The notes beneath the pieces were generated by a model, which saw only the letters and a program-made list of their open reading frames with translations, did no database searches and was not told where the DNA came from. Source: Mycobacterium sp. NBC_00419 (GTDB lineage Bacteria > Actinomycetota > Actinomycetes > Mycobacteriales > Mycobacteriaceae). Taken from it: a stretch of DNA of 64,000 nucleotides. Positions 44,702 to 54,294 of this stretch are shown here, piece after piece (position 1 is the stretch's first letter; each line of letters begins with the position of its first letter). The stretch covers positions 3,596,001 to 3,660,000 of the forward strand of contig NZ_CP107931.1 in assembly GCF_036023875.1 (NCBI RefSeq), given 5' to 3'. Position numbers and translations under genes: made by a program.

Positions 44702-47700
44702 ATGGGAATGGGACACAAACGCCACTACGTCGGGCGGGTCGGGGCACTGGCCGTGGCCTTGGGTGTTGGCGGGGCGATCGCCGGTATGCCGGTGGCCGCA
44801 GCCGACACCGGTGCCGGCGACTCGGGCAAGACGACGGGCTCGTCGGTGGCGCACAGCGCCCGCAAGGCCGCCGCGGATCGCAGTCCCGGCAGCGCGGCAT
44901 CCGGTAACGGCGGCAGCAAAGGCCGCGGCACCGACAAGCCGGCCAGCGCCGCCGGTGCCGAATCCGGGACCGCCGCCTCCGCGCGCCGAATCCACCTCGG
45001 GTCCACGGAGAGCGACGTCCCGGACACCAACTCTGTTGCCGGGGGCGAGGTTTCGGCGGTCGACACGAATCCGACCGCCGACACGCCGGCAGCGGCGCCG
45101 GCCGCTCCTGTTCTGACCGCAGCCGCACCGCGCGGCTCGTTGTCGGTGACGCACCAGGGTCCGCTGGACTGGCTGGCGGGGGGCAACGATCCGCTGTCGC
45201 AGTTGGTTGCGCCGTTCGCGTGGGCCGCCGCGGCCGTGAGCCGCCGCGAGACCACGAACTCCACCGCCGTCGCACCTGCGGCAGCGTCGGTGACCACCAG
45301 CCAACCCGTCGCGTCCGGCGTCGCCGTCGACCCGGTGGCTGCGTTCATCCGGATCTTCATCGGCGACGGCACCGCCGACCATCCCGATGCCGGAATTCTC
45401 TACGGCAACGGCTACACCTACACCAGCTATGAGGGCGCCTGCCTCAGCGGTGCCTGCAATGGTGGCAAGGCCGGCTTCATCGGCAACGGCGGCGACGGCT
45501 TCATGGGTGGCAACGGCGGCTCGGCCGGCTACCTCGGCAACGGCGGCAAGGGTGCGCAGGGCGTCGTCGGGATCAACGGCGGCGCCGGCGGCAACGGTGG
45601 CAACGGCGGACTGATCGCCGGTAACGGCGGCGACGGCGGCAACGGTGCCAGCCCGACCGCCCAAGGTGGCAAGGGCGGTAAGGCCGGCTTCCTGGGCGTG
45701 AAGGGTAAGGACGGGACGACCGGCTCGGCTGCGGCCGTCGGAAGCCCGAAGAGCGTCGGTGCCGCCACCGCGGTCGACGGCAACACCAATGTGACGACCC
45801 AACCAGTGACGGCTGACCCGGTCGAATGGTCGTTGTGGAACGACGTCGTCGCACCCGCTCTGACTGATTTGATCAAGACCGGCATCAACTACGCCGGCCT
45901 TACCCCCTCCGCGCAGGCCGCCGCCGACGCTTTCATCGGCGCCGCGGTGGAGTTGTTCGGAGACAACTACTTCGACGACTCGGTCAACGGTGCACTCTCG
46001 GGCCTGGCCGCCAACACCGACTTCCTCAACTACGTCGTCACGCAGGTCTCAGGCGGGCTCACGAGCTCAGGCGTGCCCTCCCAGGCAGCCGTTGTGGTCG
46101 GCAACGCGGTGGCCTCCCTGGTGCAGACGGTGTTGAACAACACCGCCTTCCAGAACGCCTTCGGCACGTTCTTCCAGAGCCTGACGCTGGTCCCCAACGG
46201 GTGGGGCTTGGTCGACCTGGCTGCGGCCCTGGCCGCGACGGACTACACCCTCGATGACCTTGTCGGCCAGGACATCTCGCAGAGCGCCGCTGCGCTGGCC
46301 AGTAACCTGCCGACGTTCCTGGCCGACGGCGGCGTGCAGAGCGCGCTGTCCACCGGGATCAAGACCGCAGTGAACGTGCTGACCGGGGTCGGCAGCCCGT
46401 CCTGGGCGCAGCCGTCGACCGCGTTCGTGAGCTTCCTCGGCGGTGCGGTCGGCCAGTCGGTGACCTCAGCATTGGGCGGCGGCTCGGTCGCGACCACGAT
46501 CGGCACGGCGATCGGCACGTCGGTGACGAACCTGCTGACCAATCCAGCGGTCGACGCGACGTTGGCGTCGGTGCTCGGCGGACTGGTCGGCGGAGTGCAG
46601 GTCGGCGACGTTGTCGTCTGCCGCGGCCTGCTCTGCCAGGACGGGGTCGCCGACGCGTTGGGCACCTTCGCCAGTTCGGTCGCCACGGCGGTGGGCGGCG
46701 GCGGCAATCCGCAGACCGCGGTGGCCGCCGCACTGCAGACACTGCTGGCCAACACGAGCGTCCAAAACGGCGTCGGTCAGACGGTCGGCAACGCTGTACT
46801 CGGCTTGTTGGGCGATCCCGATGTGCGCTCCGCCGTCGCCACCAGCGTGAGCAACCTGGTCACCCAGCTCACCGGCAATTCGTCGGTGCGGGGCTGGGTC
46901 GGCCAGCAGATCACGCAGTCGTTGACCTCGGCGCTGGGCGGCGGGAACGTCGCATCCGGCGTGGCCTCGGCGATCGGCGGCGCGGTGCAGAACCTGCTGG
47001 CGAATTCCGCTGCGGTGCAAGGGTTCCTGGCGGTTGTCGCATCGGCAGTCGGTGACGATCAGATCCCCGTGGTGCTGGCGGATGTGATCGATGCGGTCCT
47101 CCCGAAGGTTCTGGGCGGCCAGAATCTGTTGGCGGCGCTGTCCGCTGCGTGGCCGTCGCTGAAGACCGAAGTCGCTCCCGTTGTCGGGCTAGTCGTGCAC
47201 GACGTGGTGCAGACGGTGCTGACGGCTCCGGGTCTGCTGTCGGCGCTGGGTGCGTTCGTCTCCGACGTGGTGTCCGGAATCATCGGCAACCCGGCGGTGT
47301 CGACGGCCGTTGGCGGGAAGGTCAGCGAATTGCTGGCCGCCGCGTTTAGCAGCTACGCGGGCGGACAGCAGATCGCATCGGCGGTCGGAGCCGCGGTGGC
47401 CGGCCTGTTGGCCAACCCGGTGTTCAGTGACGAACTGGGCGCCCTGACGGGTTCGGTGTTGACCACGTTCTTCGGTCAGTCCGGCGTGGTGAACGCATTG
47501 ACCAGTGCGGTGCAGCTGGGCACCTTGACGGTGCTCGACGGCGCCGATCCCGGACAAGTCATCGCAGCGATGCTGTCTGTGCTGCAGGCGAATCCGGCCA
47601 TCAAGACCGCGCTGGCGGCGACGCTGGGCGGTGCGGTGAACTCGGTGGTGACCGATACCCCGCTGATCTCCGCGCTGGCCTCGACGGCGACGTCGTTGAT

Positions 47701-48613
47701 CACCCAGCTGGCCGGCAACCCGGCGGTGCAGTCACTCGTCGGTGGGTTGCTCGGCCCGACCTACGGGCCCGCGATCGTCAGCATCTTGGCCGACCCGACG
47801 GCGGCGGCTGATCTCGCCGCGGCGGTCGGTGGCGCGGTCAGCGGGTTCCTCGCGCAGACCGGTGTGGCCGCGGCGCTGTCGGGTGCGACCAGCCAGATCG
47901 TCACCGCGGTGCTCGGCGGCACCACGGTCGCGGCCGCGATTCAGGCCGCGTTGCAAACGTTGGCGGCCAACCCGGCGGTCAAGGCCGCCATCGACGCCTT
48001 CACGGCCCAGGTACTCAAGGCGACGCTGGATGTGCCGGCGGTGCAGGGGGCCGTCTCCGGGGCGGCGAAGGACGTCATCACCCAGGTGCTCGGGTCCGGG
48101 CTTGGTTCGGTGGCCGGCCAGCTGGTCCAGGGGGCGGTCGACTCGCTGGTGTCCAACTCCGCGGCACAGACGCTGCTGAGCAACGTTGTCGTGGACCTCG
48201 CCAATGGAACGCCGCCCGCCGATGTGATCAATACGGTGATCAACGCGGTGCTTCTCAGCCCGCCGCTGCAGTTCGCCTTCGGGATGGCGATCGGCCAGGG
48301 TATCGGGTCGCTGCTGGGTGACAACCCGGTCGGCGCCATCGTCGGCGGAGTGATCGGGACGGCGGCGACACTGCTGCTCAGCGCGGCGTCCGGGCTGACG
48401 CTGCTGTTCAACGGGTTGCGCAACCTATTCGGTGGTGCCGCGGCGGTCGCGCCGGCCTCTAGCATTTACCTGATCGAGCCGGTGCCGTCCGCGGCGCTGG
48501 TCGACGAGGTGGCCGCGGTCAGCGAGCTGCCGCGGGTGGATTCGTTCGACTTCGGCGGATTCGTGGGCGGGCACCGGCTGGTGACGGTTGAGCTGGCTCT
48601 CGCGGCGGGGTAA
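44702..48613 (+). CDS. Giant exported PGRS-like/helical-repeat protein 2
   Basis: 1,303 residues, a tandem paralogue of the preceding gene. The signal peptide (VGRVGALAVALGVGGAIAG), the DSGKTT...VAHSARKAAADR segment, the SRRET segment, the PGRS-like block at about residue 221-330 and the CLSGAC cysteine pair occur at matching positions. The C-terminal module from GPTYGP (about residue 1018) is 285 residues long in both proteins. The central helical array is about 390 residues shorter. No catalytic motif is visible. It is probably cell-envelope associated; ATG 44702 (or 44708) starts MG(MG)HKR. Confidence 0.8.
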   Translation: MGMGHKRHYVGRVGALAVALGVGGAIAGMPVAAADTGAGDSGKTTGSSVAHSARKAAADRSPGSAASGNGGSKGRGTDKPASAAGAESGTAASARRIHLGSTESDVPDTNSVAGGEVSAVDTNPTADTPAAAPAAPVLTAAAPRGSLSVTHQGPLDWLAGGNDPLSQLVAPFAWAAAAVSRRETTNSTAVAPAAASVTTSQPVASGVAVDPVAAFIRIFIGDGTADHPDAGILYGNGYTYTSYEGACLSGACNGGKAGFIGNGGDGFMGGNGGSAGYLGNGGKGAQGVVGINGGAGGNGGNGGLIAGNGGDGGNGASPTAQGGKGGKAGFLGVKGKDGTTGSAAAVGSPKSVGAATAVDGNTNVTTQPVTADPVEWSLWNDVVAPALTDLIKTGINYAGLTPSAQAAADAFIGAAVELFGDNYFDDSVNGALSGLAANTDFLNYVVTQVSGGLTSSGVPSQAAVVVGNAVASLVQTVLNNTAFQNAFGTFFQSLTLVPNGWGLVDLAAALAATDYTLDDLVGQDISQSAAALASNLPTFLADGGVQSALSTGIKTAVNVLTGVGSPSWAQPSTAFVSFLGGAVGQSVTSALGGGSVATTIGTAIGTSVTNLLTNPAVDATLASVLGGLVGGVQVGDVVVCRGLLCQDGVADALGTFASSVATAVGGGGNPQTAVAAALQTLLANTSVQNGVGQTVGNAVLGLLGDPDVRSAVATSVSNLVTQLTGNSSVRGWVGQQITQSLTSALGGGNVASGVASAIGGAVQNLLANSAAVQGFLAVVASAVGDDQIPVVLADVIDAVLPKVLGGQNLLAALSAAWPSLKTEVAPVVGLVVHDVVQTVLTAPGLLSALGAFVSDVVSGIIGNPAVSTAVGGKVSELLAAAFSSYAGGQQIASAVGAAVAGLLANPVFSDELGALTGSVLTTFFGQSGVVNALTSAVQLGTLTVLDGADPGQVIAAMLSVLQANPAIKTALAATLGGAVNSVVTDTPLISALASTATSLITQLAGNPAVQSLVGGLLGPTYGPAIVSILADPTAAADLAAAVGGAVSGFLAQTGVAAALSGATSQIVTAVLGGTTVAAAIQAALQTLAANPAVKAAIDAFTAQVLKATLDVPAVQGAVSGAAKDVITQVLGSGLGSVAGQLVQGAVDSLVSNSAAQTLLSNVVVDLANGTPPADVINTVINAVLLSPPLQFAFGMAIGQGIGSLLGDNPVGAIVGGVIGTAATLLLSAASGLTLLFNGLRNLFGGAAAVAPASSIYLIEPVPSAALVDEVAAVSELPRVDSFDFGGFVGGHRLVTVELALAAG

Positions 48614-48706
48614 CGCCTGGTTAGAAAAGCTCTAACTGCCGGTGTGCGGGGTCGGTGGGATACGGTTCGGGAGATCTTGATCGACCTCGTTCCCGAAGGA
48701 GCTCGC

Positions 48707-49138
48707 ATGACGACCGGCAGCCGCGTGGCTTCGGTAGGAGCAGTGCTGTGCTTCGCGGTGCTCGCAGCGGCGCCGGTGGCGCACGCTGAGGGCGACATCC
48801 TGGCCGGCACCTTTGACGTGGTCGGGCCGAACAGCAAGCTTGATACGTGGACCATCACGCCGCAGTGCAGTGAGGTGTCGATCGGGTGTGAGTCCGACGT
48901 GCACTCGGCGTCGGTCGACGGGCAGGCGTACTACCGCGGCGGGCACACCTGGGTGATGACGCTCAAGGGCCAGGTGCCGATCTGCCCGGACAAGTCCACC
49001 ACCAAGGGCATCATGCAGTTCGTCTGGAACGCCCAGACCCTGGACGGTCAGCTGACCGCCCTGCAGCAGGGTGTGTGTCAGATGACCCGGCCTGGGCAGG
49101 AACAGATTCCGTTCAAGTTGGTGAAGGCGAGCGGGTAG
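48707..49138 (+). CDS. Small secreted protein
   Basis: 143 residues with a signal peptide (VASVGAVLCFAVLAAAPVAHA) and a mature domain containing CSEVSIGC, PICPD and GVCQM, four cysteines that could form two disulfides. It resembles the numerous small exported mycobacterial proteins of unknown function. ATG 48707 has GAAGGAG six bases upstream; an earlier in-frame GTG lacks a ribosome-binding site and would bury the signal. Confidence 0.75.
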   Translation: MTTGSRVASVGAVLCFAVLAAAPVAHAEGDILAGTFDVVGPNSKLDTWTITPQCSEVSIGCESDVHSASVDGQAYYRGGHTWVMTLKGQVPICPDKSTTKGIMQFVWNAQTLDGQLTALQQGVCQMTRPGQEQIPFKLVKASG

Positions 49139-49165
49139 GGGAGGTCACGGCCCTTATTAGACCGG

Positions 49166-50254
49166 TCAAATCCACCGAGTCGGGAAACCGATATCGAGAC
49201 CGCGACTCTGGCGGTATCCCAACCATGTCGGAACGCCCTTCGGCTGTCCTCGGTAAATTCCGCGGGTGGCAGCGACGACCCGGTCACGTTGAGTAGGCCA
49301 CTGAATCTCCGACGCGATCTCTTCGAGAACGTTTACGTCCCGATCCAACACTCGGTCGACGATCGCGAGCGCCGGTAGCGCACCGCCCTTGTCGCCGTTG
49401 CACCTGGCGCACGACAGCACGAGATTCGCAAGACCGTCGATGCCCACCCATGACCACGGCAGCACGTGGTCGATCGGATTGTTCGCGGCCAGGCGTATGC
49501 CGCAGTAGAAGCAGTACGGTCCGAAGGCCTCTTTAAAGGGTTCCCGCACTGCGGTCAGAGCGATTCGTTCGCGGCCGAAGAGGTGCCCAGCGACGTCGGG
49601 CACCTCGGCGTGGAGGAACTTATTCATCCGTCGAACATCGTCGACCCACATGATCTCCAGTGCCGGCTTGAGTAGGCCAGCAAGGCGCCCCAATCCGTAT
49701 GCCACTCCCGGTTTGAGCACGATGGCATCACCATGTGATCGAAGCGTCGACCGGGTCACCTGGTCGTGAAGGAATGAGTCGTCGTACAAGAAGCAATCGG
49801 AAGAGTCCGAGCCGGGAAGTCGCTGCAGGCGGTGGAGTGGTTGTTGCGCAAGGCAGAGTGTGATGTCGTCGAGAACTTGCGCGTACACAACTGGTGCTCG
49901 AGCAGCTGCAAGATCGACCGAGGTATTCGGGTGTTGGCCGCCGCTCGTCGCGGAGCGAAGTTGGTTCGCACCAGAAATGATCCGGGCGCGTGTTTGGGTC
50001 GATTGCCGAAGTTCGTGGCCGTCGAACGGCCGCACCTGACGCCAGTAGATCTCCAGTACGCGTCGTGCCAATTCCGGGATTGGCACAGACAACTCGTCTC
50101 CATCCCTTTCGGGAAGGTTCTCAATCGAATGGTCGATAAGTGCCATCAAGGCTGCAAGCTTGTAAGTCGCGGTGCGCAGTCCCGTTTCTAGGACCGCGAC
50201 GACGCGCTGCCCGAGCATTAAAGGGTCGATGATCGGCTCGTCCACCTGAACCAT
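49166..50254 (-). CDS. HNH endonuclease-domain protein
   Basis: 362 residues. The C-terminal third has a zinc-ribbon HNH nuclease motif: YCFYCGIRL, NNPIDHVLPWSW and LVLSCARCNGDKGG, i.e. CxxC, DH, CxxC-N. The N-terminal 230 residues are helical and unrecognised; they may bind DNA or recognise a target. The first ATG in the frame is at 50254; an in-frame TTG at 50371 is an alternative start. It is divergent from the GIY-YIG gene with a 125-bp shared promoter gap. A defence or mobile-element role is inferred from context. Confidence 0.75.
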   Translation of the reverse strand: MVQVDEPIIDPLMLGQRVVAVLETGLRTATYKLAALMALIDHSIENLPERDGDELSVPIPELARRVLEIYWRQVRPFDGHELRQSTQTRARIISGANQLRSATSGGQHPNTSVDLAAARAPVVYAQVLDDITLCLAQQPLHRLQRLPGSDSSDCFLYDDSFLHDQVTRSTLRSHGDAIVLKPGVAYGLGRLAGLLKPALEIMWVDDVRRMNKFLHAEVPDVAGHLFGRERIALTAVREPFKEAFGPYCFYCGIRLAANNPIDHVLPWSWVGIDGLANLVLSCARCNGDKGGALPALAIVDRVLDRDVNVLEEIASEIQWPTQRDRVVAATRGIYRGQPKGVPTWLGYRQSRGLDIGFPTRWI

Positions 50255-50379
50255 CCCTTTCTTGTCGGTTCCTTCCCGCGGAACCGCAGTAGCAACTGTA
50301 TGGTCGCGGTTGAGCCGAGTGGGCAAATTTGTGCGGGACAAACTCCCGGATGTTTCGCAGATCACGGTCAAGGAGATGC

Positions 50380-50988
50380 GTGGACTTCGACTTCGACAGC
50401 CTCTGCCAGGATTACCTCAGCGCACGCCTTCACACCCCTGGCGAGGTTCTTAGTCAGCCATGTCCGGTTCCGCAGGTTCCAGGTGTGTATGGCTGGTGGT
50501 TCAGGCAAGCTCCACCACGCGTTCCCACCACGGGTTGTGTCCAGCGGCATGGCGCGACGCTGCTTTACGCGGGCATCAGTCCAAAGCAGCCGCCAACAAA
50601 CGGCCGGCCGCCTAGTCGGCAGAATCTACGTAAGCGAATCAGGCAACACCTTCGCGGAAATGCCGCAGTATCGACCCTCCGGTTGACGCTCGGCGTCCTT
50701 CTGGGCGAGGACCTGGACATCGAATTGCGCTGTGTCGGTTCAGGCGCGCGACGTACGTTTGGTCCTTCTGGCGAGGCCGCGTTGTCGGAGTGGATTGCAG
50801 ACAACGCGCAGGTGTCGTGGGTGAGCCATCCCGAGCCTTGGAAACCGGAACAGATGCTCACGGATCGACTTAATCTGCCCCTGAACTTGCAGGGTAACGC
50901 CCACAGTGCCTTTCATTCTGAGCTAACGCGGCTTCGAGCCGACGCAGCCCTTAGAGCACGGCAACTGCCGGTGTTAGTGAGGACATGA
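50380..50988 (+). CDS. GIY-YIG-like nuclease-domain protein
   Basis: About 202 residues from GTG 50380, which has AAGGAG five bases upstream. It contains PGVYGWWF, then LLYAGISPKQ, and LRKRIRQHLRGNA, the order expected for a GIY-YIG domain (GVY...YAG...R-x-H). The C-terminal half is helical. Similar small GIY-YIG proteins occur in restriction and defence loci. It is 84 bp upstream of the helicase gene on the same strand, so they may form an operon. The catalytic Glu is less certain (GEAALSEW is a candidate). Confidence 0.65.
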   Translation: MDFDFDSLCQDYLSARLHTPGEVLSQPCPVPQVPGVYGWWFRQAPPRVPTTGCVQRHGATLLYAGISPKQPPTNGRPPSRQNLRKRIRQHLRGNAAVSTLRLTLGVLLGEDLDIELRCVGSGARRTFGPSGEAALSEWIADNAQVSWVSHPEPWKPEQMLTDRLNLPLNLQGNAHSAFHSELTRLRADAALRARQLPVLVRT

Positions 50989-51072
50989 ATTTTGGGCTTT
51001 GGGTGAACTCGCCAAACCGGGTGGAGTCCAGGCACCCGAAATTGTCTGAAGAATCCGCTAGCGTCCGGGGCT

Positions 51073-54000
51073 ATGGAGTTTGGGATCTACGAATCACTGC
51101 TCACCGAGCGGCTATTCGCACAAATCGGTGATAGAGCCGATCTTCATGCAGAGTTCGGGACTGTCGATGACACTGAGCAGGCCCTCGCTATGGCTCGGCA
51201 TCTCATTCCGATGATTGAGCGGTCACTCAAAGCCGCACCAACAGCGAGCGATCGGGCTGAGTTGCTTCGACAGATCATTGGCATCCTTCCCCAATCGTCG
51301 GTGACGGAAGAAGCACTGCATCAGATTGAGCCCCACAAGATCAGCCGCCTCGACGAAGTCAGGCGGGTCTCGGGGCTTGCCGCCGGGCGCCTGCCGCGCC
51401 CGGCCACACCTCTCTCCGAGACTGCACTCATGACCAACGCGCGTCATGAACCAACACTTGCCGCGGAGTTACGTACCGAACTGGCGAGCGCAGACCAGGT
51501 TGACCTGCTCTGCGCCTTCGTCAAGTGGCAAGGTCTGCGCTTGCTGGAGGATCAACTGAACGAAGTCCGTCAGCGTGGCGTCCCACTGCGGGTAATCACC
51601 ACTACCTACCTCGGAGCCACTGATGCGCGGGCATTGGATGCCCTCGTGAACGATTTCGGTGCCCAGGTGAGGATCAACTACGAGCTGCACCGCACGCGAC
51701 TGCACGCCAAGGCATGGTTGTTACGGCGCAACACAGGGTTCCACACTGCTTACGTCGGGTCGAGTAACCTATCCCACGCGGCTCTGGTCGACGGTCTGGA
51801 ATGGAACGTACGGCTGTCGGCGATCTCGACACCTCACCTGCTCGACAAGATCAAGACGACGTTCGAAACCTATTGGGAAAACAAAGAATTCGAACTCTAC
51901 AATCCGGACTCCGATCGTGATCGGCTGGACGTGGCCCTGAGTGTCGCGTCCGGCAGGCAAAAACGTGAGCACGTTACCGTCACCTTGTCGGGTCTAGATG
52001 TTCAACCAAAGGCTTACCAAGCCGAGATGCTCGAACAACTGGATGCGGAGCGGTCACTTCACGATCGACATCGCAATCTCATTGTCGCCGCTACCGGCAC
52101 CGGTAAGACAGTCATTGCAGCGCTCGACTACCGACGCCTGCGAGAGACTCACGGAAAAGACTTGACCCTGCTCTTTGTGGCGCACCGCAAGGAGATCCTG
52201 CTGCAGGCCAGGCGGATGTATCAAGAAGTGCTGATCGATCCGACATTTGGCGAGTTGCTTGTCGACGGTGACCAGCCCGTGAAGTGGCGGCACGTTTTCG
52301 CCAGCATTCAATCCCTCACGTCGCATCGACTATCCACCATGCCGCCTGACCAGTTCGACGTGATCATCGTCGATGAATTCCACCATGCGGAAGCAACCTC
52401 GTATCGGCGTCTGCTGAACCATGTTGAGGCTTTGGAACTGCTGGGGCTCACCGCGACCCCGGAGCGCGCTGACGGTGTCGACGTTCGGGAGTTCTTCGAT
52501 GGACGGGTCGCGTCGGAGCTGCGGTTGTGGGACGCCTTGGACCAGAACCTGCTCTGCCCGTTTCACTACTTTGGCATACACGACCAGACTGACCTTGAGG
52601 CGTTGGAGTGGAAGCGCGGTGGCTACAACCCGGCCCAGCTGAGCAATGTCTACACCGGCAACGATTCGCGAACTCGCATCGTGCTCAAGGAGTTGCGTGA
52701 CAAAGTTGCCGATGTTGGGAGCATGCGCGCTATCGGTTTCTGCGTCAGTGTCGAGCATGCCCGCTATATGGCGGAGGCGTTTGTCGCCGCCGGGATCAAG
52801 GCTCAGGCGGTATCGGCTGCGACGTCATCTGCAGACCGACAGGCCGCATTAGCCCGGCTTCGAGCGATGGATATCAATGCCATCTTCGCCGTTGATCTCT
52901 TCAACGAAGGGCTTGATATTCCCGATGTGGACACAGTCCTTTTCCTACGGCCAACCGAGAGTGCGACGGTGTTCCTGCAGCAACTCGGCCGGGGCCTTCG
53001 TCTGACAGAGGGCAAGACCGTCCTTACAGCCCTCGACTTCGTTGGTCATCAACGAAATGAGTTCCGATTCGACGAGCGCTTCCGGGCGCTGACAGGACTC
53101 AACCGCAAGGAATTAGAGCGACAGGTTAGGGAAGGATTCCCGTTCCTTCCGTCGGGGAGCCAGATCGTCCTCGATTCTGTCGCGCGAGATCTCGTGCTGG
53201 AGAACATTAGGCAGCAAGTGTCGCCGAGGTGGGCGGCACTGGTTTCAGAGGTGCGAGACCATCCAGACCTTGATCTGGCGTCGTACCTCGACAAGACCGG
53301 ACGATCGCTCGAAGACATCCTCCGTTCTGGCAAGTCGTGGACCACCTTGTGCCGAGACGCGGGCAAGATCGAGGTTGACGCTGGGCCACGCGAGCAAGAC
53401 CTGATCAAGAGGATCCGGGCACTCGCTCACGTCGACGATAGGCTGCGCTGGCAGGCTTACCGAGCCCAGCTCGGTCACCAGGCCAACACCGGGAGCGTGG
53501 TTGAACGCAGGCTCACCGAGATGCTCTTCTACTCGCTCTATCCGGCAGGCGGTGGGTCCGAAGATCCCACATCAGGTTTGGAGGCACTGCGTGACGAGGC
53601 GGTCGTTGACGAGATGCGGCAGGTGATCGACTTGAGTTTTAATTCAGCTCACCGATCCACGTGGTCTCTTGGCGAGATTGAGCCGGCGCTTTCTCACGTA
53701 CCGCTCGCCTTGCACGCCAGCTATACCCGCGAAGAGATCCTTGCCGCCCTTGACTGGACATCTCAAGGCCGTGCCCCAAGCACGATGCGGGAGGGCGTTG
53801 CTTGGTGCCCAAGTGTGAACTCGGACGCCTTCCTGATCACGTTAAAAAAGTCGGACACGGACTACTCGCCGACAACGATGTATCGAGACTTTGCGCTAAA
53901 CCCAGAGCTCTTTCATTGGGAGTCGCAGTCAACGACGTCTTTGGCATCCCCGACCGGGCAGAGGTACCTCAACCATCGTGACAAGGGTTCGCACATTCTG

Positions 54001-54171
54001 CTCTTTGTGCGGGAAGCGAAGACGAATTCGCTTGGCACATCACCTTATGTATTCCTCGGGCCTGCCGACTATGTCTCCCACGAAGGGGATCGACCGATTG
54101 CGATCACCTGGCGACTGCGCCGACCGATGCCGATGGAGATGTTTATCGCGTCACGGGCCGCCGTTGCGTGA
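51073..54171 (+). CDS. PLD-nuclease/DEAD-helicase protein, DUF3427-type
   Basis: 1,032 residues. An N-terminal helical region is followed by a phospholipase-D-like nuclease domain with HAK (His about 211) and GSSNLS. The SF2 helicase core has Walker A ATGTGKT (about 340), DEFHH (about 434), GLTATPER and QQLGRGLR (about 636). The C-terminal about 350 residues, with conserved FxLTLKKS-like and HxLLFVRE segments, fit DUF3427. Such proteins are often found in defence islands and could act on foreign DNA by unwinding and cleavage. G+C is visibly lower than that of neighbouring genes, suggesting acquisition. Confidence 0.85.
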   Translation: MEFGIYESLLTERLFAQIGDRADLHAEFGTVDDTEQALAMARHLIPMIERSLKAAPTASDRAELLRQIIGILPQSSVTEEALHQIEPHKISRLDEVRRVSGLAAGRLPRPATPLSETALMTNARHEPTLAAELRTELASADQVDLLCAFVKWQGLRLLEDQLNEVRQRGVPLRVITTTYLGATDARALDALVNDFGAQVRINYELHRTRLHAKAWLLRRNTGFHTAYVGSSNLSHAALVDGLEWNVRLSAISTPHLLDKIKTTFETYWENKEFELYNPDSDRDRLDVALSVASGRQKREHVTVTLSGLDVQPKAYQAEMLEQLDAERSLHDRHRNLIVAATGTGKTVIAALDYRRLRETHGKDLTLLFVAHRKEILLQARRMYQEVLIDPTFGELLVDGDQPVKWRHVFASIQSLTSHRLSTMPPDQFDVIIVDEFHHAEATSYRRLLNHVEALELLGLTATPERADGVDVREFFDGRVASELRLWDALDQNLLCPFHYFGIHDQTDLEALEWKRGGYNPAQLSNVYTGNDSRTRIVLKELRDKVADVGSMRAIGFCVSVEHARYMAEAFVAAGIKAQAVSAATSSADRQAALARLRAMDINAIFAVDLFNEGLDIPDVDTVLFLRPTESATVFLQQLGRGLRLTEGKTVLTALDFVGHQRNEFRFDERFRALTGLNRKELERQVREGFPFLPSGSQIVLDSVARDLVLENIRQQVSPRWAALVSEVRDHPDLDLASYLDKTGRSLEDILRSGKSWTTLCRDAGKIEVDAGPREQDLIKRIRALAHVDDRLRWQAYRAQLGHQANTGSVVERRLTEMLFYSLYPAGGGSEDPTSGLEALRDEAVVDEMRQVIDLSFNSAHRSTWSLGEIEPALSHVPLALHASYTREEILAALDWTSQGRAPSTMREGVAWCPSVNSDAFLITLKKSDTDYSPTTMYRDFALNPELFHWESQSTTSLASPTGQRYLNHRDKGSHILLFVREAKTNSLGTSPYVFLGPADYVSHEGDRPIAITWRLRRPMPMEMFIASRAAVA

Positions 54172-54294
54172 GCCCGGCGAAAGTGGGCGCCTGCATCCAA
54201 AAACTGCACTGGTTGGCAAGCTACTCGTGCCGCCACAAACTTTGTTTCGACTTAGCCGCCTCACCGAAGTGAACCCCACCCTCAAGGACCCCAC

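Noticed and set aside
54172..54294. Possible far border repeat of an element inserted at tRNA-Tyr
   Set aside because: I compared the tRNA 3' end with this gap by eye and saw no matching copy; no integrase gene is present.
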